The translations under genes and the position numbers were made by a program. From CAVVYV01 sp963752585 (GTDB lineage Bacteria > Actinomycetota > Thermoleophilia > Solirubrobacterales > 70-9), in NCBI GenBank assembly GCA_963752585.1, contig CAVVYV010000007.1:372001-436000 (forward strand): a DNA stretch of 64,000 nucleotides, given 5' to 3'. Below are positions 50,321-60,498 of this stretch, piece after piece. Each line of letters starts with the position of its first letter. Within the stretch, counting starts at the first letter, position 1. The notes beneath the pieces are model-generated. The model worked only from the letters and a program-made list of their open reading frames with translations. It searched no databases and had not been told where the DNA came from.

Positions 50321-50978
50321 TCAAGCCTTCGAGCAGGCGGTGAGCTGTATGTACGGCGCGTTCGTACCGGCGACCGCCCCGGCGTTGTTGACGGTGATGC
50401 CAGTAAAGGCGTCGAGCGTTCCGGTCAGAAGACCGGTGGTTGCAGGGCTGGCGATATCGGCCGCCGTGGCCGTGCCGCTGTCGGTCGGGCCAGCGTCGAG
50501 GTCGTGATCATGCCCCGGATCGGTGATCCCGTGGCTGTGCAGGCCGACGGACCGGTTCTCCAGGTTCGTGAGGGCCGTGCCTACCGCGACGTTCAGCGTT
50601 CCGCTGAGAGGGCGACCGACGAGGTAGCGTCCTCGCGCGCCGGTGAACTCCACCCAGCGCGGCCGGGCAGGCCGCCAGGTTGAAGAACGCCACGAGCCCG
50701 ACCGGAGCGGTCGCGGCCTGGCCGGGCTGGCCCTCCGCGCCGGGCGGCCCCTGCGGGCCCGCTGTCGCAGCGGGTCGCGCTTCGAGCGCAGCGATCCGCT
50801 GCTCCAGGCTCCTGATCTTTTGCTTCAGCTTCTTCACTGGCTTGCTGGCGGCCGTGGTCGCACTTGGGCTGCCGTCGGGCCCCGCCGAGGCGACCTGCAC
50901 CACGACGAGGATCACCAAAACCGCAGCTGCAAGCGCGCCAAGCTGCGATCGAGAGCGCAAACTCAGCTTTGTGGACAT
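50321..50978 (-). CDS. Secreted protein with coiled coil, collagen-like segment and tail-fibre-like C-terminus (frameshifted)
   Basis: Membrane anchor or signal at the N-terminus (QLGALAAAVLVILVVVQVAS), a coiled coil (KPVKKLKQKIRSLEQRIAAL), a short collagen-like tract (GPQGPPGAEGQPGQ), then LVAFFNLAACPA. After a shift near 50655: VEFTGARGRYLVGRPLSGTL, HSHGITDPGHDHD and AGTNAPYIQLTACSKA. The C-terminal part recalls phage tail-collar/receptor-binding domains, which trimerise like collagen. Likely a trimeric surface-exposed filament. Function unknown. Confidence 0.68.
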
Positions 50979-51087
50979 TCACAGGCTCCGGGCGGGTACT
51001 CCATGCAGCGGAGAAATTCGTCCCCCTCGTGAGCCAATCCTACGCCATGACCAACAGCGAGCATAAGTCGCATGGAGCGCCTTGCGA

Positions 51088-51161
51088 TGGGCCGGGGAGG
51101 ACTCGAACCTCCGACCTACGGATTATGAGTCCGCTGCTCTGACCAGCTGAGCTACCGGCCC
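51088..51161 (-). tRNA. tRNA-Met (anticodon CAT)
   Basis: 74-nt cloverleaf on the minus strand: acceptor GGGCCGG/CCGGCCC with discriminator A, D arm GCTC-AGCTGGTCA-GAGC, anticodon stem GCGGA/TCCGT with loop CTCATAA, variable AGGTC, T arm GGAGG-TTCGAGT-CCTCC. Elongator Met is assumed; a CAT anticodon could also be Ile2 (lysidine-modified), which the sequence alone does not settle. Confidence 0.93.
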
Positions 51162-51253
51162 GGGACGGCGAGCGTACCGCCAGAAGCGGCGACCGCGACT
51201 GGGTCGCGGGGTAGATTCGGCGGATCGCAGAGAAGCGGCAAGCGGGAGAGGAT

Positions 51254-51613
51254 TTGGCGCCTGAGCGGGAGCCGGAGCGCGAGGAGAACCAGTTCGAGGG
51301 CTTCGGCCTCGCCGCGCTCGGCGCCCTCTACGCCTCGGTGGTGACCGCGATCGTGATCGCCGTGCTCGACACCGATCTCGGCCGCGACCTGCAGCGCGAC
51401 CTCGACGCGCCCGCCCGGGCCCTGGTCGCGGCGCCGGTCCTCGCTCTCGCCGCGGTCGTCTTCGTCGCCTGCGTCCTTGCGCTGGTTCTGCCCGCTGCCC
51501 GGGACCGGCTTCTGCGGGTCGCGGGGATGGCGGGCTGGCTGATCCCGGCCTGGCTGCTGATGTCGGGGCTGGTGCTGGGCGCGATCGCCTACGCGCTCGA
51601 CAGCCTCGGGTAG
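51254..51613 (+). CDS. Small three-helix membrane protein
   Basis: 119 residues from TTG. Acidic N-terminus (PEREPEREENQFEG) then hydrophobic stretches FGLAALGALYASVVTAIVIA, APVLALAAVVFVACVLALVL and GWLIPAWLLMSGLVLGAIAY. No motif identifies a family. It lies between tRNA-Met and the convergent Hpt gene. Confidence 0.65.
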   Translation: MAPEREPEREENQFEGFGLAALGALYASVVTAIVIAVLDTDLGRDLQRDLDAPARALVAAPVLALAAVVFVACVLALVLPAARDRLLRVAGMAGWLIPAWLLMSGLVLGAIAYALDSLG

Positions 51614-51617
51614 GCGG

Positions 51618-51986
51618 CTAGGCGGCCAGGCGCCTGAGCGATTCGACCACCGACGGGGGCTCCGGCCCTCCCTCGGCGACGGCCTTCGCCGCCTCGTCGA
51701 GGGAGCTGACCGCGGCGACGGCCGCCGCCGCCTCCTTCGGATCGATCCGGCCGGAGTCGATCCGCTCGGCGAAGAAGCGCTCGAGCTGCTCCGCGAGCTC
51801 CCCCAGCCGCGACTGCCCGACGACCATCGCCGCGCCCTTCAGCCCGTGCGCCTCCACCCGAAGCTCCTCGATTCGGGCGGAGTCGGACTCCCCTGATCCG
51901 GCGAGCTTCTTGACGCCGTTGATGATCGTGCCGGCGCGGCGGTCGGTCTCGCTGGCGAGCATGTCGAGGAGGTCGGTTTCCGCCAT
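51618..51986 (-). CDS. Hpt-domain phosphotransfer protein
   Basis: 122 residues, all helical. RVEAHGLKGAAMVVGQSRLG contains the phosphorylatable His in HxLKGxA, the Hpt signature, at about residue 47. The N-terminus MAETDLLDMLASETDRRAG and the following LAEQLERFFAERIDSGRIDP complete the four-helix bundle. It would relay phosphate between a hybrid kinase and a response regulator, but neither is encoded nearby. Confidence 0.84.
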   Translation of the reverse strand: MAETDLLDMLASETDRRAGTIINGVKKLAGSGESDSARIEELRVEAHGLKGAAMVVGQSRLGELAEQLERFFAERIDSGRIDPKEAAAAVAAVSSLDEAAKAVAEGGPEPPSVVESLRRLAA

Positions 51987-52011
51987 CCAGCTAGTTGTAC
52001 TCCACTCGGGG

Positions 52012-53000
52012 CTAGCCGGCCACGCGGCGCGCGGCGTCCTCCAGCTCGCCGACGCTGAAGGCGCCCTCGATCACGGTGCTGACCTTGCCCTGGCGGTCGA
52101 TCACGAACAGCCAGGGCTCGCTCGGGAGGCGGTACGCGCTCATCTGGGGGCGCACCCCCTTGTTGAGGTCGTTGTCGATGTAGACCTCCTGGTGGATGAA
52201 GGCGACCCGGTCGCCGAACTCTCGCTTCACCTGCTCGGCGACGTCGACGACGGGCCCGCAGATCCGGCTCTGACAGAGCTGCGGCGTGGCGAAGAGAAGG
52301 ACCACCGGCTTGCGCCCGAGGACGTCGGCGAGGTCCTCGTCGTGCAGGTCGTCGGGCGGCACCCGGGTGTCGATCTCGGAGATGTCAGCGACCTCGTCGG
52401 CGGTCGGGGTGTGGACCTCGGGGGCGGGCTCGCCGACATCGACGGGGTCGAACTCGCCGACCTTGCTCGGGGTCGGCACCAGGCTCCCGGTGTAGCCCTC
52501 GCCCTCCTTCGTCAGGGCGCCGAATGTCCATGCTCCGGGCTTGTCGAGGGGGATCTCGGTGACGTAGACGACCTTGGCGGCGTCGGGATCGCTGCTGGTC
52601 GTCTCGGCGCGGAAGGCGGGCTCGGTGCTGAGGTCCTCGATCCTCGCGGTGAACGGGCCGATCGCCGGTCCCTCGAGGCCGACGCCCGGCGCCGCGTAGA
52701 TCGCGACCTGTGCGTCGGTGATCTGCTCGTGGCCGAGGGTGAAGACGCCGAAGGAGAAGCGGTTCTCGCCCAGTCGGAGGACGCGCGCCGCCGGCGAGAC
52801 GACCGGGCCCTCGCCGCTCGAGGCGGAGAGCACCTGCTGGAGGGTCTGTGCCCTTGGCGGCGGGGAACTCGGCTGCGCTGGGCGCGGGGCGGTCGCTCGA
52901 GGCGGCGCCCTCGTCGTCGTCCCCTCCCCCGCACCCGGCGAGCAGGCGCAGCCAGTGCGACCGCCGCCAGGATTTCAGCCAGCCACCGCACCGCGGGCAT
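52012..53000 (-). CDS. Thioredoxin-fold lipoprotein (frameshifted N-terminus)
   Basis: About 330 residues. The N-terminus MPAVRWLAEILAAVALAA leads into a region where, after a shift near 52840-52930, a Cys-Gly-rich lipobox and an Asp/Glu linker can be read. A beta domain follows (RVLRLGENRFSFGVFTLGHE, AKVVYVTEIPLDKPGAWTFG), then a thioredoxin-like domain: RKPVVLLFATPQLCQSRICG, VAFIHQEVYIDNDLNKGV, EPWLFVIDRQGKVSTVIEGA. Two Cys are spaced CxxxxC, not CxxC, so ordinary disulfide exchange is doubtful; Sco/redoxin-type activity is possible. Confidence 0.76.
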
Positions 53001-53056
53001 CGTAGAGATAGGGTCCGCCCGGCGGTTAGCGCGTGCCAGGTGAAGGAGGGCGAGCC

Positions 53057-53800
53057 TTGGCGGACAGAGCTGCACTGATCACCGGCGGGTCGAGCGGCAT
53101 CGGGCTGGCGATCGCCCGCGCCCTGGCCGAGGACGGCTACGGGGTGACGGTCTCATCGCGGCGCGCCGGAGAAGCTCGAGGCGGCGGCCGAGGACCTGCG
53201 CTCCGCCGGCCACGACGTCCTGAGCGTGCCCGCGAACATGGTCGACGAGGACGACCTGAAGAAGCTGGTCGAGGAGCACAGCGAGCGCTTCGGGCGGCTC
53301 GACGTCCTCGTCAACAACGCGGGGGTCGGGATCGGCGAGGCGATGCACGAGCTCGACAACCAAGTACGTCGACATGCAGCTCGGGGTCAACCTCCGGGCG
53401 GTGATCCTGATGACCCGGGAGTGCCTGCCGATGCTGCGCGAGGCGGGCGGCGAGCACGGCAAGGCGTTGATCCTGAACACGGCCTCGATCAGCGGCAAGG
53501 CGGGACAGGCGTGGATCTCGGTCTACTCGGCGACGAAGGCGGCGGTGGTCGGGTTCAGCCAGGCGACGCAGAACGAGGTCGCGAGCCGACGGGATCCAGG
53601 TGACCGCCTTCTGTCCCGCGCTTCGTCGACACGGCGATGACCGAGTTGGGCCCGTGGCCGGGTCGAGCAGGAGGCGATGATCCGACCCGAGGACATCGCG
53701 GAGGCGAGTGCGGTTCCTGCTGCGGACCTCGCCCAACTGCCTGGTCCCGGAGATCATCTTCCTTCGCCCCGGCGACACGGTTCAGACGCCCGCGCTCTAG
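53057..53800 (+). CDS. Short-chain dehydrogenase/reductase (frameshifted)
   Basis: Classical SDR of about 247 residues. ALITGGSSGIGLAIARALAE is the NAD(P) loop; DVLVNNAGVGIGEAMHEL the NNAG strand; LILNTASISGKAGQAWISVY with YSATKAAVVGFSQATQNEVA holds the catalytic S, Y and K. Shifts near 53165, 53362, 53590 and later; the C-terminus ends FLRPGDTVQTPAL. TTG at 53057 with GGAGGG upstream. Substrate unknown; FabG-like length. Confidence 0.8.
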
Positions 53801-53827
53801 GGCGCGCGACCTTCTTCCCCCGCGCGC

Positions 53828-54764
53828 TCAACCTCTGCAGGCTGGCGCGCCCGACTGGTCAGGGAAGAGCCGGGAGCCGCGGAGGATCCCCGCCCACCCT
53901 CCGCCGTACCAGGCGATCTGGCGGAGGAAGGCGTACCAGGCGTCCTCGAGGTGCTCCGCGCGGGCGTCGCCGCGGGCGCGGGCGACGAGGACGAGCCAGA
54001 CGCCCCGGGCGGCCCGGCCGATCTCGCGCACGCGGGGCTCGCCGCGGTGGCCGAGCACGGCGCGGTGCTTGGCGCCGACGAGGCCGGCGCCGTAGGCCCA
54101 GCCGAGCTGCTGGCGGAAGAAGCCGAGCTGGGAGGGCCGGTGCTGGTGGCGGGCGATCGCGCCCTCGCCGAAGGCGAGACGGAGGGGGCTGAGCCGGCTG
54201 AAGCGGAGGCCGATCTCGACGTCCTGGGCGCGGGTCATCCGGGGGTCGAAGCGGCCGATCTGATCGAAGACGGAGCGGCGGAAGGCGGCGTTGGCGGTGA
54301 TCGCGTAGGGCGGCTTGGAGGTGAAGGCGAACTGCTGCCAGCGGCCGAGCATGCGGGTGGCCTGGCGCTGGGCCGAGGTGTGGGCGTCGGCGTGCTGGAG
54401 CTCGCCGCCGACGCAGCCGACCTCGGGGTCGGCGAAGGGCTCGACGAGCTTGCCGGAGCCAGTCGGTGACCGCGACGCAGTCGCCGTCGATGAAGGCGAC
54501 GATCTCGCCGCGGGCCTCCTCGATCCCGCGGTTGCGGGCGTTGGAGACGCCGCGGCGCGGCTCGCGCAGGTGGCGCACCGGGTGGCTGTCGATGATCTCG
54601 GCGGTGCGGTCGGTGGAGGCGTTGTCGACGACGAGGATCTCGTGGCGGTCGGCCGGGTAGTCCTGGGCGACGACCGAGCGAAGGCAGGGGTCGAGGGTGC
54701 GCTCGCCGTTGCGCACGGGGACGACGACTGAGACGAAGGGAAGATCGGGTTCGGCCGCGCTCAC
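53828..54764 (-). CDS. Family 2 glycosyltransferase (frameshifted)
   Basis: GT-A inverting glycosyltransferase of about 310 residues. FVSVVVPVRNGERTLDPCLR, ILVVDNASTDRTAEIIDSHP (nucleotide-binding D), RGVSNARNRGIEEARGEIVA and FIDGDCVAVTDWL (DxD-like) are in one frame; after a shift near 54460 the acceptor half reads PPYAITANAAFRRSVFDQIG and MTRAQDVEIGLRFSRLSPLR. It could elongate cell-surface glycans together with the GT1 gene nearby. No transmembrane helix is apparent. Confidence 0.82.
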
Positions 54765-54791
54765 GGCGCGGACCCTAGAGCGGCGCTGGGT

Positions 54792-55369
54792 TCAGGGGCG
54801 CTCGGCGTCGGCGCGCTCGAGCTCGGCTGCCCAGGCGTCGGCGGACTCGAGCTCGTCGCTCGGCGAGGACCTCGAGGGCGCGCGTCTCGGATCGCCGCTG
54901 CTCGGCCTCGGCGTAGGTGCGGGCGAGGACGTCGTGGACGGTGTCCTCGGCGGTCTCCTGCGCCTCGGCCTCGGCGAGCCGGCGGCGGGTGGCCTTCACC
55001 TCGCGCACCTCCTGCGCCAGCGGGCGCTCGGGTGCCGTCGCCGAGGGCGGCGGCGCCGTCGCGAGTGAGGGCGATCTCGAGATAGCCCTCGAGGGTGCGG
55101 ACCTCGCGGCGGGAGGCGCGGCGGGGCTTGCGCTGGTTGGCGCCGGTGAAGGCGTCCCAGGCGCGGGCGAAGGTGCCGAAGTTGGTGCGGCCGCCGTTGC
55201 GGTGGGCGGCGAGCATCGGGCAGACGCCGCCGCGCTTGTCGACGTAGGCGCCGACGATCACGCGGTTGCCGCGGATGCCGCGGAGCATCGCCTCCTTGGT
55301 GTGGTGCGGGAGGGAGTAGACGGCGTTGCGGAGACGCTCGGCGTTGTTGCGTCGTTTGGCGATGGGCAA
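54792..55369 (-). CDS. Conserved actinobacterial protein of unknown function (frameshifted)
   Basis: About 192 residues, very basic N-terminus: AKRRNNAERLRNAVYSLPHH, TKEAMLRGIRGNRVIVGAYV, DKRGGVCPMLAAHRNGGRTN and FARAWDAFTGANQRKPRR. After a shift near 55035 a coiled coil follows (REVKATRRRLAEAEAQETAE) and the protein ends ELERADAERP. GGVCPMLAAHRNGGRTN gives the impression of a conserved family, but I cannot name it. TTG at 55369 is a tentative start. Divergent from the GT1 gene. Confidence 0.65.
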
Positions 55370-55400
55370 TGGATACCGCCTGCGGCGTAGGGTCAGCGCA

Positions 55401-56637
55401 ATGGGCCGCCCATCCACAGAGCTGCGTCTGGTGGTGGCCGCGTTCGGCGACCCCGGACATGCGTTTCCGGCGATCGCGCTGGCGCGGGAGCTGCGCCGGC
55501 GCGGCCACGAGGTGCTGGTCGAGACCTGGGAGCAGTGGCGGGAGCGCGGTGGAGGCGGAGGGGCTGGGGTTCACCGGCGCCCAGGAGTACACGGTGTTCC
55601 CGCCGCCGGGACCGGAGACGCCGGATGGGGAGACGGCGGCGGCCGCGGCGCGGGCGCTGGCGCGGCTGATGGGCGAGTTCGAGCCCGACCTGGTGGTGAG
55701 CGACATCCTGACGCTGGCGCCGACGCTGGCGGCGGAGGTGGCGGGGGTGCCGCACGCGACCCTGATTCCGCACGTCTATCCGGTGCAGGAGCCGGGGATG
55801 CCGCTGTACTCGCTCGGGTTCCGGCCGCCGCGGACGCCGCTGGGCCGGGCGGGATGGCGGGCGACGATGCCGATTCTGGGGAGCGGGCTGCGGCGGGGGC
55901 GGGACGACCTCAATCGGACCAGGGAGCGGCTGGGGCTGGCGCCGCTGGAGCGGTTTCACGGGGGGATCAGCGAGCTGCTGGCGGTGGTGGCGACGTTCCC
56001 GCAGCTGGAGTACCCGCGGCGCTGGCCGGAGGACGTGCGGGTGAGCGGGCCGCTCTTCTTCGAGCTGCCGACGGTGAGGAGACGGAGATTCCGGAGGGGG
56101 AGGGGCCGCTGGTGGTGGTGGCGCCGAGCACGTCGCAGGATCCGGAGTGCCGGCTGCTGCGGGTGGCGCTGGAGGCGCTGGCGGATGAGCCGGTGCGGGT
56201 GCTGGCGACCACCAACCGGCACCGGCCGGAGGAGCCGGTGGAGGTGCCGGCGAACGCGGTGCTGGTGCCGTGGATGCGGTACTCGCAGGCGTTTCCGGCG
56301 GCCGACGCGGTGATCTGTCACGGGGGTCATGGGACGGTGGCGGGGGCGCTGGCGGCGGGTGCGCCGGTGCTGGTCTGGCCGGCGGTCGGGGACCAGGGAG
56401 AGAACGGGGCGCGGGTGGCGTGGTCGGGCGCGGGGCTGTCGCTGGCGCGGCGGTTCCTCTCGCCGCGGGGGGTGCGGCTGGCGGTGCGGCGGCTGCTCGG
56501 GGACGGGCGCTACCGGGCGCGGGCGGCGGAGATCGCGGCCTGGGCGGCGGAGAACGACGGGGCCGCCAACGCCGCCGAGCTGGTCGAGGAGACGGTCCGA
56601 GAACGCAGCGAGCCGGCCTTCGCCGGCTCGCACCTAG
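55401..56637 (+). CDS. MGT/UGT-like glycosyltransferase family 1 (frameshifted)
   Basis: GT-B enzyme of about 400 residues. RLVVAAFGDPGHAFPAIALA is the N-terminal lobe start; PDLVVSDILTLAPTLAAEVA and HATLIPHVYPVQEPGMPLYS follow. The C-terminal donor site is VPWMRYSQAFPAADAVICHG GHGTVAGALAAGAPVLVWPA, matching the UGT/MGT signature with HGGHGT. Shifts near 55550, 56080 and close to the end, so the stop is uncertain. Substrates may be macrolide-like or flavonoid-like natural products or a lipid. Confidence 0.8.
56608..56631 (+). terminator. Hairpin terminator after the GT1 gene
   Basis: Perfect 10-bp stem GCGAGCCGGC/GCCGGCTCGC with CTTC loop, between the end of the GT1 gene and the convergent tRNA-Asn. 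No U-tract, as often in high-GC actinobacteria; it could serve both directions. It also implies that the GT1 stop codon lies before or within this hairpin. Confidence 0.62.
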
Positions 56638-56650
56638 ATTCGTCAAGAGG

Positions 56651-56724
56651 CTCCGGGGGTGGGACTCGAACCCACAACAACTCGGTTAACAGCCGAGTGC
56701 TCTACCAGATTGAGCTACCCCGGA
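56651..56724 (-). tRNA. tRNA-Asn (anticodon GTT)
   Basis: 74-nt cloverleaf: acceptor TCCGGGG/CCCCGGA with discriminator G, D arm GCTC-AATCTGGTA-GAGC, anticodon stem CTCGG/CCGAG with loop CTGTTAA giving GTT, T arm GTGGG-TTCGAGT-CCCAC. No encoded CCA. Located just downstream of dnaG on the same strand. Confidence 0.95.
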
Positions 56725-56819
56725 CCGGTGATCCAATGTGCGACTCTCGAGGCCTGTCGCTCGAGCGAACTCTAGCGGCGGCTGGGCAGGGAGATCGCCG
56801 GCGCCAGCCTCGACCGCTG

Positions 56820-58600
56820 CTAGGCGCCGAGGGTCTCGGCGTAGGCGATCCGGTCGGTGAGCTGGGCGCGCTCGCGGGAGAGGCGGGCCCCCGCCTCGTA
56901 GTCGCCGGCGCTCTGGGCGGCCGAGATGCTGTCCTCCAGGCGCTGCTGCTCGAGCAGGTCGAAGTTGAGCTGCATCGCGCCCTCCGAGGCCGGCACCCGC
57001 TCCGAGCTCATCACCAGCTCGGTGATCAGCGCCGTCAGCGCCTCGTCCTCCCGCGGCAGGCCCGACATCGGATCCTCGAGATGCTCCCGGAGCCAGCGCA
57101 GCGCCGGGCCCCCCGACTCCGAGACGTGCTCGTCGCTGAGCCGCTCGACGAACGGGCCGCCCCATCTTCGGCTCGGCGATGCACATCGCCAGCAGCGCCC
57201 GCTCGCGCGTCTCGCGCGGGGTCAGCGACTGCGCGCACCGCCCGCGGCCGCCTGCCCCTTCGCCCCGTTGCCGCCGGCGCGGCGATCCCCCGGACTCTCC
57301 TTCGGCGCGCTCCGCACCCGCTCCGAGACCAGGCTCGGATCGGTGTCGAGGCGGTCCGCCACCTCCCGGATCAACTCGTCCCTCCCCACGACCTCCCCCA
57401 TCGCCGCCAGCACCGGCGCCACCTCCGCAAGCGTCCGCTCCCGTCCCGCGACGCTCCCCAGGTCGCCCCGCCCGAGCGCCGTCCGCACCCGGAAGCTCGG
57501 CAGGTCGATCGCGCCCTCGACCAGGCTCATGGAAGCGATCGAGCCCGCCCGCCTGGCAGCATGTCCGCGGGGTCCTCCCCCTCCGGCATCGCCGCCACCC
57601 GCAGGTCCAGCTCCCGATCCCCGGCCACCCTCTGCGCCCGGATCATCGCGTCGGCCCCCGCCCGGTCGGCGTCCAGCGCCAGCACCACCACCTCGGTCAG
57701 GCCCGCCAGCATCGTCAGCTGCTCGGGCGTGATCGCGGTCCCCATGATCGCCACCGCCTCCTCCACCCCGGCCTGCTGGAGGGCGAGCACGTCGGTGTAG
57801 CCCTCGACCACGATCGCCCGCCGCGCCTTCGCGATCGGCCCCCGCGCCCGGTCGATCCCGTAGAGGGTGTGGCTCTTCCGGTAGAGCTCCCCCTCCGGCG
57901 AGTTCAGGTACTTCGGCTTCGAGTCGGCGCTCAGCGCCCGCGCCCCGAACCCGAGCACCCGCCCGCGCTGGTCGCGGATCGGAAAGGTGATCCGGGAGCG
58001 AAACCGGTCGTAGTGGCCGCCCTGGCGCCCCTTCTGGGCCAGCCCCGCGGCCAGCAGCTCCTCAACCTTGAACCCGGCCCGCTGGCTGCCGGTCAGCACC
58101 TGGTCCCAGGCGCTCGGCGCCATCCCGACCCCGAACCGGCGCAGCACCTCCTCCCCGAGCCCCCGACCCTCCAGGTACGCGCGCGCCTTCTTCGCCTTCG
58201 GCGCCTCCCAGAGGTAGCGCTCGTAGAACTTCGCGGTTCGCTCGAGCAGCTCCCACAGCCGCGCCTTCCGCCGGCGGGCCTCCTCGGCGCGCGGATCCTC
58301 GCTCTCCCGCTCGATCTCGACGCCGTAGCGCTCGGCCAGCATCTCGACCGCCTCGGGGAACGAGAGCCCCTCCTTCTCCTCGACGAAGCTGAAGACGTCC
58401 CCGCTCGCCTGGCAGCCGAAGCAGAAGTAGAGCTTGTCCTGCGGATTGACCTTGAACGACGGCGTCCGCTCGTCGTGGAACGGACAGAGCCCCCAGAGGT
58501 CCTTCCCCCTGCGGACCAGCTCGGTGTAGGGAGAGACGACCTCGACGATGTCGGCCGCCTGCTTTACCCGCTCCTTGGTCTCGTCGGTGAACCTCGCCAT
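56820..58600 (-). CDS. dnaG: DNA primase DnaG (frameshifted)
   Basis: Essential replication primase, about 593 residues. Zinc-binding domain: LWGLCPFHDERTPSFKVNPQ and KLYFCFGCQASGDVFSFVEE. RNAP-like core: RITFPIRDQRGRVLGFGARA, AIVVEGYTDVLALQQAGVEE (Toprim Glu) and EVVVLALDADRAGADAMIRA. After a shift near 57545: EGAIDLPSFRVRTALGRGDL; further shifts near 57230 and 57165; the helicase-binding C-terminus ends RAQLTDRIAYAETLGA. As dnaG cannot be lost, these shifts argue for sequence error. Confidence 0.92.
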
Positions 58601-58612
58601 CCCTCAAATCTC

Positions 58613-59655
58613 TCAGGTCAAGCGGCGCCTGGCCCGGCCCGCCCCGCGCGGGTCGCCGGAGGATGCGAGCTTCTCGTAGCTGCGGATGCAGAACCGGTCG
58701 GTCATCCCGGCGAGATAGTCGGTCACCCGCTGGAGCGGATCGGCCTCGCGGTCGGGCGCCGGCACCTCCTCCGGATGCTCGAGGTAGTGGTCGAACAGCG
58801 CCCGCAGCGCCTCCCGCGCCCGCTCCTGCTCGCTCCGCGCCTCCGGCCCCAGGTAGACCCGATCGAACATGAACTTGCGCAGCCGCAGCATCGCTCCCCC
58901 CACCTCCTCGGACTGCTCGATCTCGCCCGCCTCGCGCGAGCGCTCGACCATGTCCTGGACCAGGGTGTCGATCCGCTTCGCCCCGGTCGGCCCGAGCAGC
59001 TCGATCTCCTCGGCCGGCAGATCCCCCTCGGAGATGATCCCGGCCCGAAGCGCGTCGTCGATGTCGTGGTTGATGTAGGCGACCCGGTCGACCACCTTCA
59101 CCACCCGCCCCTCGAGCGTCGCCGGCCGCTCCGGACCCGGTGTGGCGGAGGATCCCGTCGCGCACCTGCTCGGTCAGGTTCAGCCCCCTGCCCGTCCGCC
59201 CTCCAGCCGCTCGACCACCCGCAGCGAATGCTCGTTGTGGCGAAAGCGCCCCCCGTGCTCGCGAGGGCCTCGTCCAGCACCTCCTCGCCGATGTGGCCGA
59301 AGGGCGGGTGGCCGAGGTCGTGGCCGAGCCCGATCGCCTCGGTCAGGTCCTCGTTCAGGGCCAGCGCCCGCGCCACCGTCCGCGAGATGAAGCAGGCCTC
59401 GAGCGTGTGGGTGAGCCGGGTCCGGTAGTGGTCGCCCTCCGGCGCCACGAACACCTGCGTCTTGTGCTTGAGGCGCCGGAACGCCTTCGAGTGGACGATC
59501 CGGTCGCGGTCGCGCTGGAACGGCGTCCGCACCGGGCTGTCGGGCTCGGGCTCGCGGCGGTCCGCCGGGTAGGAGGGGGTCGCGGGCTCCCAGAGGTACT
59601 CGGCCTCCCAGGAGCGGACCCGGTCCTCGAACGTGGCCACGTCGGTGCTCACCAC
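58613..59655 (-). CDS. dgt: Deoxyguanosinetriphosphate triphosphohydrolase-like HD protein (frameshifted)
   Basis: dNTPase of the HD superfamily, about 347 residues. PFQRDRDRIVHSKAFRRLKH, THTLEACFISRTVARALAL and AIGLGHDLGHPPFGHIGEEV carry the H...HD metal ligands; VKVVDRVAYINHDIDDALRA holds the final Asp. Shifts near 59260 and 59110. It lies 12 bp upstream of dnaG, a common actinobacterial pairing. Confidence 0.88.
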
Positions 59656-59728
59656 CCGATGTTCTCAGTCCCGGCGGCCCGCAGGCGGGCACACCGGCTG
59701 ATCGTTTCGAAATAGGCTCCGTTCAGTC

Positions 59729-60496
59729 ATGGCTGAGACGGCCCTGATCACGGGCGCCTCCTCGGGCATCGGGGAGCAGTTCGCGCGACAGCTCGCCGCA
59801 GCGCGGCTACGACCTGATCCTGGTCGCCCGGCGCGCGGACCGGCTCAGAGCAGCTGGCCGACGAGCTCGCGGTCACCACCCACGTCGTCACCTGCGATCT
59901 CGGCGCGGACGCCGACCAGCTCCCCGGGCAGGTCTCGGCCCTCGGCGCCGACGTCGACCTCCTGGTCAACAACGCCGGCTTCGGCCTCCGCGGCCGCTTC
60001 GCCGAGCTCCCCGCCGAGCGCCAGGCGGAGATGGTCCGGGTCAACTGCGAGGCGGTCGTCATCCTCACCCGCGCGTTCGTCCCGGCGATGATCGAGCGCG
60101 GCCGCGGCGGCGTGATCACCGTCGCCTCCACCGCCGGGATGCAGCCGCTCCCCTACGAGGCCACCTACGGCGCCAGCAAGGCGTTCGCCCTCAACCTCAC
60201 CGAGGCGCTCCACATGGAGCTCCGCGGCACCGGGGTGAAGGCGCTCGCCGTCAACCCGGGCCCGGTGCCGACCGAGTGGCAGCAGGTCGCGGGCTACGAG
60301 GAGGTCGGGCGGCGAGATGATGCCGGGCGCGATCGAGGCCGAGCAGGTGGTCGAGGAGGCCCTGCGCGCCTACGACGCCGACAAGCGCTCGATCGTCCCC
60401 GGCCGCTTCTTCCGCAACTTCATGCGCCTCAACGCGCCGCGCCGCGCGCGCTCAAGCTGCGCGTCTCCGAGCGCCTCTACCGCCCGAAGACGCTAG
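59729..60496 (+). CDS. Short-chain dehydrogenase, DltE-like (frameshifted)
   Basis: SDR of about 255 residues: ETALITGASSGIGEQFARQL, LLVNNAGFGLRGRFAELPAE, GGVITVASTAGMQPLPYEAT and YGASKAFALNLTEALHMELR with the catalytic YxxxK, then VKALAVNPGPVPTEW. Shifts near 59800, 59850, 60310 and 60440. The tail SERLYRPKTLE resembles many actinobacterial SDRs with a short basic C-terminal extension. Its exact end is uncertain; recO ends on the opposite strand at 60499. Confidence 0.78.
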
Positions 60497-60498
60497 AG

